Positions 54,772-63,871 of a stretch of 64,000 bases of DNA are shown piece after piece (position 1 is the stretch's first letter; each line of letters starts with the position of its first letter). The stretch lies in contig JASBUN010000003.1 of assembly GCA_030147845.1 (NCBI GenBank), forward strand, positions 1 to 64,000, given 5' to 3'. The translations under genes were made by a program, and so were the position numbers. Below the pieces are notes generated by a model. That model ran no database searches. It was not told the origin of the DNA and was given only the letters and a program-made list of their open reading frames with translations. This stretch comes from Gammaproteobacteria bacterium (GTDB taxonomy: Bacteria > Pseudomonadota > Gammaproteobacteria > JASBUN01).

Positions 54772-55245
54772 ATGAAAACTAAAATCATCATCACCGCAAC
54801 GGTATCTCTGCTCATGGGATTACTCTCGACTACACCGGCGAGCGCTTATCAATCAAAAGAAAAGGGCGCCAATATGAGCGCACCGGGATATGTTACCGAG
54901 GGGCGATTCGGTAGCGGTGGGCTGGGCACCATCGAGCAGTCCAAGCCGCCGAGTTTTAAGCCTGACTCGGTCTATGGTATCGACGGTCAGTGGCCCACGT
55001 ACACGCCCAAGTTGGCGCGCGGCAAGGGTAGGCAGCAGGTCGAGACTTACTGCTCAATCTGCCACAATACCACTTATATTGGCATGCAGCCGCCACTCGC
55101 GGCCAAATCGTGGGACGGATTGGTGCACAAGATGCTGAACACCCTGGGCGCCAAAAAATACATCCCAGCCAAGGAAGTGCCGGTGATCATCCATTATCTG
55201 CAAACGCATTACACACCGGAAACGATTCGCAATAACAGATACTGA
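54772..55245 (+). CDS. Cytochrome c partner of the sulfite dehydrogenase (SorB-like)
   Basis: 157 residues. A signal peptide ends at ASAYQ (25). A single haem motif, CSICH, lies at 94-98, with a following GMQPPLAAKSWDGLVHKM segment and a conserved LQTHY end. This is the size and layout of the SorB-type cytochrome that takes electrons from the molybdenum subunit. GGAGG precedes ATG 54772. It begins ten bases after the dehydrogenase stop. Confidence 0.9.
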   Translation: MKTKIIITATVSLLMGLLSTTPASAYQSKEKGANMSAPGYVTEGRFGSGGLGTIEQSKPPSFKPDSVYGIDGQWPTYTPKLARGKGRQQVETYCSICHNTTYIGMQPPLAAKSWDGLVHKMLNTLGAKKYIPAKEVPVIIHYLQTHYTPETIRNNRY

Positions 55246-55273
55246 GCCGTTTCCACTACGTTGACCCCCGCAA

Positions 55274-55301
55274 GCGGCCGTGGCGACAACGCCACGGCCG
55301 C
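55274..55301 (+). terminator. Strong hairpin after the sulfite dehydrogenase genes
   Basis: Perfect 12-base stem GCGGCCGTGGCG with CGCCACGGCCGC, loop ACAA, 28 bases past the cytochrome stop. Only a weak T tail (CTCAGTT) follows, so termination may be incomplete. Confidence 0.6.
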
Positions 55302-55533
55302 CTCAGTTAATTTATCCCAATATCGTCATTTCCGCTGCGGCGCGAATATAATCGTGCGAGTCCATGCTGTGTGCGGTCGCTGGCGTGGTCACAAGTCCAT
55401 GTTTCGAATATGACAAACGACGCGGCCGCCTTTGAGGGACGAGCTTAAATGGGTAAATTCCGGCAATGGCTAACGGGCTGCCTGCAGTGCAGCGCGCACC
55501 CCTTCATGACCAGTTGTGCATGGCGTCGCAGGC

Positions 55534-57915
55534 ATGTCAATGGATAAACCGAGCGTTGATGCGCTTGCCGATGACATCGACGCGCCAGGCGCCCCGGGGA
55601 TTTTGCCCAACTGGTGCGGTGGCGCCAAGCAAATGGTGGGGACAAGTTTAGGGCCCGCGCGCGTTTGGTTCACAATCGGCCAGGGAATTCTCAACGAAGT
55701 CTATTATCCACGCGTTGATATTCCGCAAGTGCGTGATATGGGCTTTATCGTCGCCGACGATGCCGGTTTTTGGGTCGAGGTCAAGCGCATCGAGGATTGC
55801 ACGGTCGAGTGTGTTGAAGCCGGTGTTCCGGCGGTCATCGTTGTGCACCGACATGCGCGTTTCACTTTGACCCAGCGCATCGTGACCGAGCCGAATCGCG
55901 ATGTAGTCTTGGTCGAACTGAGTTTGGAAGGTGATGCTGAACTGCGGCCGTACGTTCTGTTGGCGCCACATCTGGGCGGTTCGGGGCGTAACAATCGCGC
56001 CGAGGTCGTTTACTATCACAATCGCCGCGCCTTGTTTGCGCGCCAAGGTCCGTTTGGGCTGGCATTGGCAGCCGTCGATGCGCAACAGCAAGACGCCTTT
56101 GGCGACTGCAGCGCGGGTTATTCCGGTGCCTCCGACGGTTGGCAGGACTTCAATCGTAATGGCCGGATGCGCTGGGTCCATTCGAGCGCCGGCCCCGGCA
56201 ATGTAGCACTCACCGGCGCGCTGCCGGTTCGCTGTGTGTTGGCGTTGGGCTTTGGTAGCAGCCCCGATTCTGCGGCGACGCTCGCTGTTTCGGCCTTGAT
56301 GCAGCCGTTCGAATTGGTCTGGAAGCAGCACGTGCGGCAGTGGCGTGCGTGGCACGGTAACTGTCGTCTGCCACGACCGCATCACGGAGCGGCGATACTC
56401 AGTGAACGGTTGTCCGGGCAAGTAAAAACCAGCGCCATGGTGTTGCGCTCACATCATGATCAAACGTTTCGCGGCGCTTTGGTGGCGAGTTTGAGTGTGC
56501 CCTGGGGTGAGACGGCCGATGAGCGCCCCGGGTATCATTTGGTATGGCCGCGTGACCTGGTGGAATGCGCCGGTGCGCTGTTGGCGCTCGGTTCCGAAGT
56601 TGAAGCGCGTGAGGTGTTGCGCTACCTCTTGGCGACGCAGTGCCGCGATGGCAGCTGGCATCAAAATCAATGGCTCGGCGGCAAGGCATATTGGACCGGA
56701 ATTCAACTCGATCAGGTCGCATTTCCGGTTCTGCTCGCGGGCACCCTGGCCGATCGCGACGCTCTGGATGGTATCGAGGTGGAGGATATGGTGCGCCGCG
56801 CGGTCGAGTTTATCGCCTGTAATGGTCCGGTCAGCCCGCAGGACCGCTGGGAGGAAAACAGTGGCGTAAATACGTTTACCTTGGCCGTGTGTATCGCCGC
56901 GCTGGTATCCGGCAGCCGCTTTCTGGACGCCGGCAGCGAGGCATTTGCATTGGAGTTGGCCGACTATTGGAACGCGCGCCTGGAAGACTGGACCGCCGTG
57001 CGCGGCACTGCCTTCGCTGAACGCAACGGGGTCGCCGGCTACTATCTTCGCATCATGCCGCCGTCGGCGCTCGGCGACGACACCGTGTTGGCGCGTGTCA
57101 TGCCGGTCAAAAATCGCCGCATCGATCCCGGTTTACCGGCCGCCGAGCAGATCGGCGTCGATTTCCTGCAGCTGGTGCGCTACGGTTTGCGCGATGCCCA
57201 CGATCCGCTCGTGCTGGACACCATCAAGCTTGCCGACCGGTTGTTGCGTGTCGAATTGCCACAGGGGCCGTGTTGGTACCGCTATACCGGCGATGGCTAT
57301 GGCGAACACGCCGACGGTCGGCCCTATGACGGTACCGGGCGCGGACGTTTGTGGCCGCTGTTTTGCGGCGAACGTGGGCACTATGAGTTGGTCGGCGGTG
57401 GTGACGCCATGCGGCTGTTGGAGACTATGGCGGCTCTGAGTGGCGCTGCCGGCATGCTTCCGGAACAAGTCTGGGATGCCGACGCGCTGCCGGCGCGGCG
57501 GTTGTATCCGGGACGCCCGACCGGTTCGGCCATGCCGCTGGCATGGGCGCACGCCGAGTTCATTAAATTGGCTTGCTCGATTTTGGAAGGTCGGCCGGTG
57601 GATCGGCCGGAACCGCTGTGGGCTCGCTACCACGGGCACCGCCCTACCGCCCACGTCTGGTTTTGGACGCCGAAGGCGCCATTGCACTCGATTCCAGCCG
57701 GCGTGCGTGTCGGGCTGTGCAGGGCGGAGCCCACCAGCGTTCGCTGGCGCGCCGACGGGCAGGCATGGCAAACCCTGGCAACCGAGCCGCTGAGTCTGGG
57801 GATGCACATCGCGCGCTTACCCGCGCTGCCCAGCGATGCACGAAACCTGTATCTGGAGTTGACCGCATCGGGCCAAGCGGCGCAGGTGGTTAGCCTTCGG
57901 GTCGAGCCGGGGTAA
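55534..57915 (+). CDS. Glycoside hydrolase family 15 (glucoamylase/glucodextranase-like)
   Basis: 793 residues, no signal peptide. The N-terminal beta-sandwich (about 15-270) has PNWCGGAKQMVGTSLGPARV and EVYYPRVDIPQVRDMGFIV. The (alpha/alpha)6 catalytic domain (about 285-690) has YHLVWPRDLVECAGALL, the general acid region DRWEENSGVNTF and the base region GSAMPLAWAHAEFIKL. A C-terminal beta domain follows. It releases glucose from alpha-glucan ends. Without a secretion signal it should act on internal glycogen or oligosaccharides. Start ATG 55534 or 55540 is chosen by alignment, without a clear ribosome site. Confidence 0.9.
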   Translation: MSMDKPSVDALADDIDAPGAPGILPNWCGGAKQMVGTSLGPARVWFTIGQGILNEVYYPRVDIPQVRDMGFIVADDAGFWVEVKRIEDCTVECVEAGVPAVIVVHRHARFTLTQRIVTEPNRDVVLVELSLEGDAELRPYVLLAPHLGGSGRNNRAEVVYYHNRRALFARQGPFGLALAAVDAQQQDAFGDCSAGYSGASDGWQDFNRNGRMRWVHSSAGPGNVALTGALPVRCVLALGFGSSPDSAATLAVSALMQPFELVWKQHVRQWRAWHGNCRLPRPHHGAAILSERLSGQVKTSAMVLRSHHDQTFRGALVASLSVPWGETADERPGYHLVWPRDLVECAGALLALGSEVEAREVLRYLLATQCRDGSWHQNQWLGGKAYWTGIQLDQVAFPVLLAGTLADRDALDGIEVEDMVRRAVEFIACNGPVSPQDRWEENSGVNTFTLAVCIAALVSGSRFLDAGSEAFALELADYWNARLEDWTAVRGTAFAERNGVAGYYLRIMPPSALGDDTVLARVMPVKNRRIDPGLPAAEQIGVDFLQLVRYGLRDAHDPLVLDTIKLADRLLRVELPQGPCWYRYTGDGYGEHADGRPYDGTGRGRLWPLFCGERGHYELVGGGDAMRLLETMAALSGAAGMLPEQVWDADALPARRLYPGRPTGSAMPLAWAHAEFIKLACSILEGRPVDRPEPLWARYHGHRPTAHVWFWTPKAPLHSIPAGVRVGLCRAEPTSVRWRADGQAWQTLATEPLSLGMHIARLPALPSDARNLYLELTASGQAAQVVSLRVEPG

Positions 57916-58088
57916 CGTCGTCGGTTCTGTATACGTGTGCGCGCCGGCCATGGATTTTTTACCGTCGTGTGTTTAACGTATGATGATGGCCTGCCGCGAA
58001 TGGAGCTACTGCGCTGACAGGTGCGGCCGAGCGCGGCAATCACGAACATCACCGGCAGCAACCAAGCGTCCGCCGAACAGGAAAAACT

Positions 58089-58457
58089 ATGTCATATCTT
58101 GAGGATCCACGCGTTTTGTTCGCCGCCGAGCGGACTTTGCTGGCCTGGAATCGTACCGCCGTGTCGCTGATTACGCTCGGCTTCGTCATCGAGCGGTTTG
58201 GCTTGTTCATCAAAGTCATGCACTACTCCGATGTCGGTGGGCAACGCCAACTGTCGTTTTTGATCGGCTTGGCGCTGATCGCTTTCGCCACCTTGATGAG
58301 CATATTTTCCGTGCTGCAGTTCCGGCGCGTTGCAAAAGGTTTGTCGCCGGCCGAAATTCCGCCCGGCTACATGCTATGGTGCGGTACGGCGACGAACACA
58401 GCGGTTGCGGTGTTGGGCGGCATGCTCATTCTTTATCTGATGCGGGGATTCGGCTAG
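58089..58457 (+). CDS. DUF202 family inner-membrane protein
   Basis: 122 residues with three transmembrane segments. It begins DPRVLFAAERTLLAWNRTAV, the family signature (AxERTxLAWxRT), followed by SLITLGFVIERF. Bacterial members (YidH-like) are uncharacterised; in fungi a related domain sits in VTC complexes. The start is the first ATG after the AACAGGAAAA stretch. It follows the GH15 gene by 173 bases. Confidence 0.88.
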   Translation: MSYLEDPRVLFAAERTLLAWNRTAVSLITLGFVIERFGLFIKVMHYSDVGGQRQLSFLIGLALIAFATLMSIFSVLQFRRVAKGLSPAEIPPGYMLWCGTATNTAVAVLGGMLILYLMRGFG

Positions 58458-58668
58458 CCCACAACGCGTGCCAAATCGATCGGCATCAAGCCGGCAGGCG
58501 GGCGTCGAAGTGGCATTGCGTTGGCAAAGCGCAGTCGCGCCCGGGTGAATTGCGGCCTGACCGTGATGTCAGTCTTGTACGCTGGTGAATTCAATCATCC
58601 GTTGGCCGAACCGGTTTACGCCGGCCGGGGGGCGGTTGCCCGACTGAATCGGCGCCACGTCCTTAACC

Positions 58669-59586
58669 TTAGGCGTTGGCCCGTTCCGGGCCGCGGTTGA
58701 AGAGTAGGAATCCGCCGACGATAAGCCCGAGCCCGACGATGTGAAAGACATGCAGCGTTTCGCCCAGCAATAGGATCGCCAAGGCCGAGGCGAATACCGG
58801 CACCAGACACATGAACAGCCCGGTGCGGTTAGCGCCGATGGCGGCGACGCCATGGTTCCAGAACAAATACGCCAGTATCGATGGGAAGATCGCCACGTAG
58901 GCGAACGCGGCCATGACTTCGGCACGCATGCTTGGCGCACCGCGCACCGAATATTCCCACAAGTACAACGGCAGCAACGCCAGCGCGCCAACGACGAACG
59001 TGACATTCAAAAAACTGAGCGCGTGGATGGCGGGCCGTTTGCGCAGCAAGACCGAGTACAATGCATAAAATAACACTGCCAACAGCATCAGTAGATCGCC
59101 GGGCAGGAAGTGCAGATGCGCGAGTACCGCGAGTGATCCGTGTGCCACCACTACCAGTGCGCCGGTGATACTGAGCGCCACGCCCACGCCTGCGCGTAGG
59201 CTGACGCGTTCGCCGAACAGTAACAAGCTGAGTACAACGATAGTGGCCGGCATGGCCGTTTGGATCAAGGCGATGCTGGTGGCCGTGGTGGTGTGCGCGG
59301 CTTCATACAGTAAGGCGTTGAAGGTGCTGACGCCAAGTACCGATAGCATGAGCATAGTCGGCCACGCGTGTACGATTTGCGGCCAGTCGCGGCGCAGATG
59401 ATGCCAACTGAATGGCAGCAATACCATGGATGCCAGCGCCCAGCGCCAGAACGCAAACGTAACCGGCGGAATCTCTGCGTACAAGGCCCGCCCGATGATC
59501 GCATTGCCGGCCCAGAACAAGGTGGCGAGGGTCAGCAGCACATAAGCAAGCGCGGCAGTGCGGTGGTTGACGGTCGATTTGGGCAT
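58669..59586 (-). CDS. EamA/DMT family transporter
   Basis: 305 residues with ten transmembrane segments in two EamA repeats: LATLFWAGNAIIGRAL near the start, and AYVAIFPSILAYLFWNHGVA and TGLFMCLVPVFASALAIL in the second. Such transporters export amino acids, nucleosides or other metabolites; the substrate cannot be read. ATG 59586 is preferred to the longer frame starting at 59673, which has a non-family N-terminus. It is divergent from the RraA-like gene. Confidence 0.9.
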   Translation of the reverse strand: MPKSTVNHRTAALAYVLLTLATLFWAGNAIIGRALYAEIPPVTFAFWRWALASMVLLPFSWHHLRRDWPQIVHAWPTMLMLSVLGVSTFNALLYEAAHTTTATSIALIQTAMPATIVVLSLLLFGERVSLRAGVGVALSITGALVVVAHGSLAVLAHLHFLPGDLLMLLAVLFYALYSVLLRKRPAIHALSFLNVTFVVGALALLPLYLWEYSVRGAPSMRAEVMAAFAYVAIFPSILAYLFWNHGVAAIGANRTGLFMCLVPVFASALAILLLGETLHVFHIVGLGLIVGGFLLFNRGPERANA

Positions 59587-59766
59587 TGATTCAAGAGATC
59601 GCAGGTGCGGCGCAAGGTGTTTCCCAGGATTCGATGTTCTAGTATAAAGTATGCGTGCTACGGGCGCAGTCATTTAGGCCGTTTCTCGTTAGCGTAGCAG
59701 CGTGACGCTCGAAGTCCCGGTCCGCATCTCCTATGTGAATAAGCCCGCGCGGCGCGGAGCAGACAA

Positions 59767-60255
59767 ATGTTAAGCAGTTTCAATACTACCGATTTATGCG
59801 ACGCACACGACGACGCGCATGTGCTTGAGCCGCTATTTCGCGACTATGGCGGCCGCAACGCGTTTTGCGGCCCTGTTGCCACCGTACGCGTGTTCGAGGA
59901 TAACGTTCTGGTTCGTCAGATGGTGGAATCACCGGGCGACGGCCGCGTGCTGGTGGTCGACGGTGGCGCTTCGTTGCGCTGCGCGCTGCTCGGCGACCGG
60001 CTGGCGCAGTTGGCCTGCGACAACGGTTGGTCCGGCGTGGTGGTAAACGGCTGTATTCGCGATGCAGCGCAAATCGGCGCGATCGCGATTGGTGTGCGTG
60101 CGCTCAATGTGCATCCGCGCAAAAGTCGCAAGCTCGGTGCCGGCGAAGTGGAGGTGCCGGTATCTTTTGCCGGCGTGTTATTTCATCCGGGTGATTACCT
60201 GTACGCGGACGCTGACGGCATCGTCACCGCCGCACATGAACTGCGCGTAGACTGA
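59767..60255 (+). CDS. rraA: RraA family protein (RNase E regulator/HMG aldolase fold)
   Basis: 162 residues, the typical length. It has STTDLCDAH-like [13 protein letters not shown], the [18 protein letters not shown] segment, [13 protein letters not shown] and [17 protein letters not shown]. coli RraA inhibits RNase E; close homologues are 4-hydroxy-4-methyl-2-oxoglutarate aldolases, and many keep the aldolase residues (G-x-R, R-D). Both are possible here. It is followed by a convergent ATP-grasp gene seven bases away. Confidence 0.92.
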   Translation: MLSSFNTTDLCDAHDDAHVLEPLFRDYGGRNAFCGPVATVRVFEDNVLVRQMVESPGDGRVLVVDGGASLRCALLGDRLAQLACDNGWSGVVVNGCIRDAAQIGAIAIGVRALNVHPRKSRKLGAGEVEVPVSFAGVLFHPGDYLYADADGIVTAAHELRVD

Positions 60256-60261
60256 CTTCGC

Positions 60262-61299
60262 TCATGCTCCGCGCACGCGTGCCGCGCCGAGACCGAGATT
60301 CAACAGCCGCTGAATAAACTGTGGGTAGCTCAGGCCGGCTTTTTCAGCTGAGAAGGCCACGTCCTCGTTGTCCGCCAGGGCGGCATTAGGGTTGGCCTCC
60401 AACACGTATGCGCGCCCGTCGGTGCTCAAGCGTAGATCCATGCGTGCGTAGCCGCTCAACTCCAGGATGCGGTAGATGCGCTTGCATAATTTGGGAATAT
60501 AATCCGCCATACCGGCTGGTAGATTGCGCACAAATTGGTAATCAATGCCGTGGCGCTGGCGGTACTTTTCATCCCATTTGACTTTATAGGTCGCCATGCG
60601 CGGTTCGTTGTCGTCGTAGTCGCCGAAGATCAATTCGCGTACCGGCAATACCTGCAGGCGCTTGTTGCCCAGCACCGTTACATAAAGCTCGCGGCCATCA
60701 ATATACTGTTCGGCGATAACGTCGCCGCCAGTCATTTCCTGTAATTGAATCACGCGCTCGATCAACTCGGCTTCGTTATTGACGAATGAGGCTTGCGCGA
60801 TGCCGACCGAGCCCTGCTCCAGCAGCGATTTCACCACCATGGGATAAGGTAGGTTACGCCCGCGCCCGGCTGACAAGGTGCGCCCCCAACGGAATACGCG
60901 GAAAGCCGGTACGCGGATTCGATGATAGCTCATCAATTTTTTTGACAACGCTTTGTCGCGCGCCAGCAGCAGGCCGCGCGGATTACAGCCGGTGTAGGGT
61001 ATACCGAGCATCTCCAGGTAGCTGACCACATAGTAATCGAGCGCGGCGTTGCCGGCGAAGGCCTCTAACAAGTTGAAGGCGATGTGCGGCTTCCATTCAT
61101 TGATGGTGGCGCGAATCGGTGCGATGTCATCGTCGACGGGTACCATACGCACCTCGTGGCCCAGCGCCAGCAGCGCGTTGTGGACGTCGTGCTCGGTGCG
61201 GTATTTGTCCATGCGTGGATCGTCTTCGGAGGACAGATCATGCGGCGGTACCAACTCGGTGTGCACCAGCATCATTACGCGCAGTTTTTTGTTTTTCAT
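60262..61299 (-). CDS. ATP-grasp ligase (D-Ala-D-Ala ligase-like)
   Basis: 345 residues. The N-terminal domain (about 1-105) has LRVMMLVHTELVPP. The ATP-grasp core has PYTGCNPRGLLLARDKALSK, PMVVKSLLEQGSVGIAQASF, VIAEQYIDGRELYVTVLG and the Mg-binding RMDLRLSTDGRAYVLEANPN. The family joins an amine and a carboxylate with ATP, often amino acids or peptides. It is not a normal ddl: it lies in a two-gene unit with a zinc peptidase, whose stop overlaps its start by four bases. The product is unknown. Confidence 0.9.
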   Translation of the reverse strand: MKNKKLRVMMLVHTELVPPHDLSSEDDPRMDKYRTEHDVHNALLALGHEVRMVPVDDDIAPIRATINEWKPHIAFNLLEAFAGNAALDYYVVSYLEMLGIPYTGCNPRGLLLARDKALSKKLMSYHRIRVPAFRVFRWGRTLSAGRGRNLPYPMVVKSLLEQGSVGIAQASFVNNEAELIERVIQLQEMTGGDVIAEQYIDGRELYVTVLGNKRLQVLPVRELIFGDYDDNEPRMATYKVKWDEKYRQRHGIDYQFVRNLPAGMADYIPKLCKRIYRILELSGYARMDLRLSTDGRAYVLEANPNAALADNEDVAFSAEKAGLSYPQFIQRLLNLGLGAARVRGA

Positions 61300-62348
61300 A
61301 AATGTATCCGGAATCCGCCGCTGTAGAGTTTTTGCATCACCAAAGTGGTTAGGAAAGCGACCATTTCCGGTTTCATGGTTTGATCGTCGAGCGCCACACG
61401 AAGATTCAGTTTGTCGCAGCGGCGCACCATCTCCTTGAGCACCTCATTGATACGGTACTTATATTCGGCGGTCCAGTGTTCGACCACCGTCAGTACGTCT
61501 TTGCGCGTTCGACGGATGTAATGCGACGCCTTTTCGTTGCGCGCGTGTGCGGCGTCGCCGGAGAATAATTTCCTCAAGTCGCGATCGAAAAACTCCGGAC
61601 TATCGTGGCCGTAACGCGCAATCTTGTCTTCATAGTATTGGCGTAAGCTGAGGCGCATTTTCTGCACCGGGTAGACTTCGCGACGGTTGCGCAGGCGTGG
61701 GCGCCGATCGGCAATCTCGGCCATCAATGCGTCGACGTATTCCAGTTTTTTCAGTGCAGGCCAACTGCGGTAACGCCGCCGCCATTCGGAGCGTGGCTGC
61801 AGCCACACGGCAAAGGTTTCGGCCCAATCTTCGTGTGGATGTGCCTGCGCATACCAGTTGGGTAAGTTGAGCACGTAGCGTTTACTGTACGGTTTGGGCA
61901 GGTAGGCGTCCGGGTAGGGGGCGTTCGGTCGACCGAATATACGCCGCCAATCGCGGCGCTCATGCAGGCGATAGGCATTGAGCAAGGCGTGCGCGGTCTC
62001 GTGGCGCAGCAGGCGCATGCACCAGTCGCGCGTACCGCCTTCGACCTCCATGACCGATTCCAGCTCCAGACGTTTAAGCCGCGGGTGCGAGAGAAAGAAC
62101 GGAATAGCGACGCCAGGTATGTCATCTGGGCAGTACCAGTCGTCCGATAACCAAAAATGCGGCCGGAACATAAATCGCTGGCGGTCGAGTTCACGGTAAA
62201 GCTGCTCAATACGTGCCGCCAGCGGCGAGCCTTCGATGCGCAAGCCGAGGTCGCAAATACGGGCATCAAGCAACCTCTCCTTGGGCCAGCGTGCCCAATT
62301 TCGCAAGCTCTTGAGTGCGGCCGGGTTGGCGTTATTGTGTGCGGCCAT
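61296..62348 (-). CDS. Putative zinc metallopeptidase (HETAH type)
   Basis: 350 residues, no signal peptide. The zinc motif HETAHALLNAY (HExxH form) lies near 140, and EDWAETFAVWLQPRSEWRRR downstream provides the likely third ligand. The flanks contain FRPHFWLSDDWYCPDDIPG and CMRLLRHETAH. It resembles bacterial 'putative zinc-binding metallopeptidase' families of unknown substrate. ATG 62348 is favoured over the TTG at 62366. Its end overlaps the ATP-grasp start (ATGA), so the peptidase is translated first and the ligase is coupled to it. Confidence 0.82.
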   Translation of the reverse strand: MAAHNNANPAALKSLRNWARWPKERLLDARICDLGLRIEGSPLAARIEQLYRELDRQRFMFRPHFWLSDDWYCPDDIPGVAIPFFLSHPRLKRLELESVMEVEGGTRDWCMRLLRHETAHALLNAYRLHERRDWRRIFGRPNAPYPDAYLPKPYSKRYVLNLPNWYAQAHPHEDWAETFAVWLQPRSEWRRRYRSWPALKKLEYVDALMAEIADRRPRLRNRREVYPVQKMRLSLRQYYEDKIARYGHDSPEFFDRDLRKLFSGDAAHARNEKASHYIRRTRKDVLTVVEHWTAEYKYRINEVLKEMVRRCDKLNLRVALDDQTMKPEMVAFLTTLVMQKLYSGGFRIHL

Positions 62349-62445
62349 GGACACAGCATAAGGCAAGTACTAAATCGTTGCAGCCCGGTGCGTCGATGCC
62401 GGATCGATGCCGGGCGCTGCGGCGGGTGTCAAATTATTTGACAAT

Positions 62446-62478
62446 AAAAAAACGGCCCCTGCAACGCCGGGGCCGTTT
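62446..62478 (-). terminator. Rho-independent terminator after the PEP-CTERM gene
   Basis: Ten-base stem (AAACGGCCCC at 62450-62459 with 62469-62478), nine-base loop, and an A run at 62446-62452 that reads as a T run on the minus strand. It lies between the PEP-CTERM gene and the peptidase gene. Confidence 0.85.
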
Positions 62479-62516
62479 GCGGCCGTTTGGCCCAATCGGT
62501 GGATCTAAAGCCGGGT

Positions 62517-63353
62517 TTAGCCGCGCCGGCGACGGCGCGCAGCCAGTACCAGCATGCCGGGCAGGCCGATGCCGAGCAGCGCCAGCGTGGCCGGCTCCGG
62601 TACCGTGCCGCTGCCGGTACCGCCGCTGGCGGTGGCGGCTGATACCAATGTCACAGCATTGCCGCTGCCATCGACATTGATACCGGTCCAAAGGCTGGTA
62701 TCGAAGCCGGTCCAACTATTGTGCGACGACGTGCTCCAGTTACTGAGGCCGGCTGAGGTCAGGCCCTCATTGATCGGGAAGGTGGCGAACGCAGCCGGGA
62801 TATTGACCGTATTGGACCCCGAATCCGTCGCGGTGCCGAGGCCGCTGAGGCTGGCCAGTATATTGCCACCACTATAGGTGGCGCTGTTGGCGCCCAGCAG
62901 CACGGCGCCCATGCCGGTGCCGGAACCGGCCCAGTTGATGGCGTCGATCAGAAAGCCTTGCGGGCCGTCAAACGTGGTAGCGCTGGGGGTGCCATTGAGA
63001 TAATGCCAGTCGGCGTCTTGTCCGGTTACCATGACACGGTTGCCGAAGCTCGGTGCCGCGGCCACCAGGGCCGCGTAGTCAGGGTAGGTATTCCAACCGC
63101 CCTGTGGCGAAGCGACCACCAGAGCATTGTAACTGCCACTCGGCATAGTGCCGTTATCCCAATAGGTGATCGACCAGCTGTTGTGGCTGGTTGCCGCCGC
63201 GGCCTGACCAACCAGGTTACTGATATTGGCCTGATAGTCCGGCGTGTTGGTAACACCGCCCGAATACCACAAAATGTTGATGGCGCTTGCCTGTACCGAC
63301 GTTCCCGCCAGTATCAGGCACAGCCCCGCAAGCGCGTGTAAGTACTTGTTCAT
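62517..63353 (-). CDS. PEP-CTERM sorting-domain secreted protein
   Basis: 278 residues. The signal peptide (YLHALAGLCLILAGTSVQAS) ends near QASA. The body is a Gly/Ser/Asn-rich beta domain (NILWYSGGVTNTPDYQANIS, VMVTGQDADWHY). The C-terminus has the exosortase signal: VPEPATLALLGIGLPGMLVL followed by AARRRRR. This predicts processing by a PEP-CTERM exosortase, which must be encoded elsewhere. Such proteins often belong to exopolysaccharide or biofilm matrices. A T-rich terminator follows on the same strand. Confidence 0.92.
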   Translation of the reverse strand: MNKYLHALAGLCLILAGTSVQASAINILWYSGGVTNTPDYQANISNLVGQAAAATSHNSWSITYWDNGTMPSGSYNALVVASPQGGWNTYPDYAALVAAAPSFGNRVMVTGQDADWHYLNGTPSATTFDGPQGFLIDAINWAGSGTGMGAVLLGANSATYSGGNILASLSGLGTATDSGSNTVNIPAAFATFPINEGLTSAGLSNWSTSSHNSWTGFDTSLWTGINVDGSGNAVTLVSAATASGGTGSGTVPEPATLALLGIGLPGMLVLAARRRRRG

Positions 63354-63871
63354 TCGGTAAATACCCCCAATTTAATCGAAGATCCGTGCTTAACGGGGCG
63401 GTTATCGCCGCCGCATTAAGCAAACCCGTCCCCCTCGCGCCCGCCGCCTTTTTTACCAAAATACGTTGTGACCCTGAGATCATGCAGACATCAAACGCGA
63501 CGCATAAAACGCGCCAACTACATTATTTTTGTTTAAATACAGTTAGTTGCTAAATATCGGGAAGATAGATAGGAGCGATTGATCAATAAAGTGTAAAAAC
63601 TATTGACGGTACGGCCTCGGCGCGGCGAGCAGATTCCCGGTCATTGTCGGCCGCTGCCGGCCCGCAATGACCGTAGGTTATTGATCGGCGTTTTGTGTGC
63701 GCGTCTATATGGGTCGGCGCTAAATTACCATCGGGTAAGATTGGCCGGTTTGGCCGCCGTTAGCATGGACTTTGTGTGGCGGGCTGGCGACACTGGCCGA
63801 CCATCACGATAGCGCCTCTTCGCTTGCAAGACGTCCCCGCGCCTGTCTGCGCGCGCTACGGTGCGGTCGAA
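63354..63871. other. 518-base region with no recognised gene
   Basis: The part near 63490-63600 is AT rich and probably holds the PEP-CTERM gene promoter. The remainder shows only frames without ribosome sites. Confidence 0.4.

Noticed and set aside
62954-63356. Plus-strand frames opposite the PEP-CTERM gene
   Set aside because: Antisense to a gene with clear signal peptide and sorting signal; no ribosome site.
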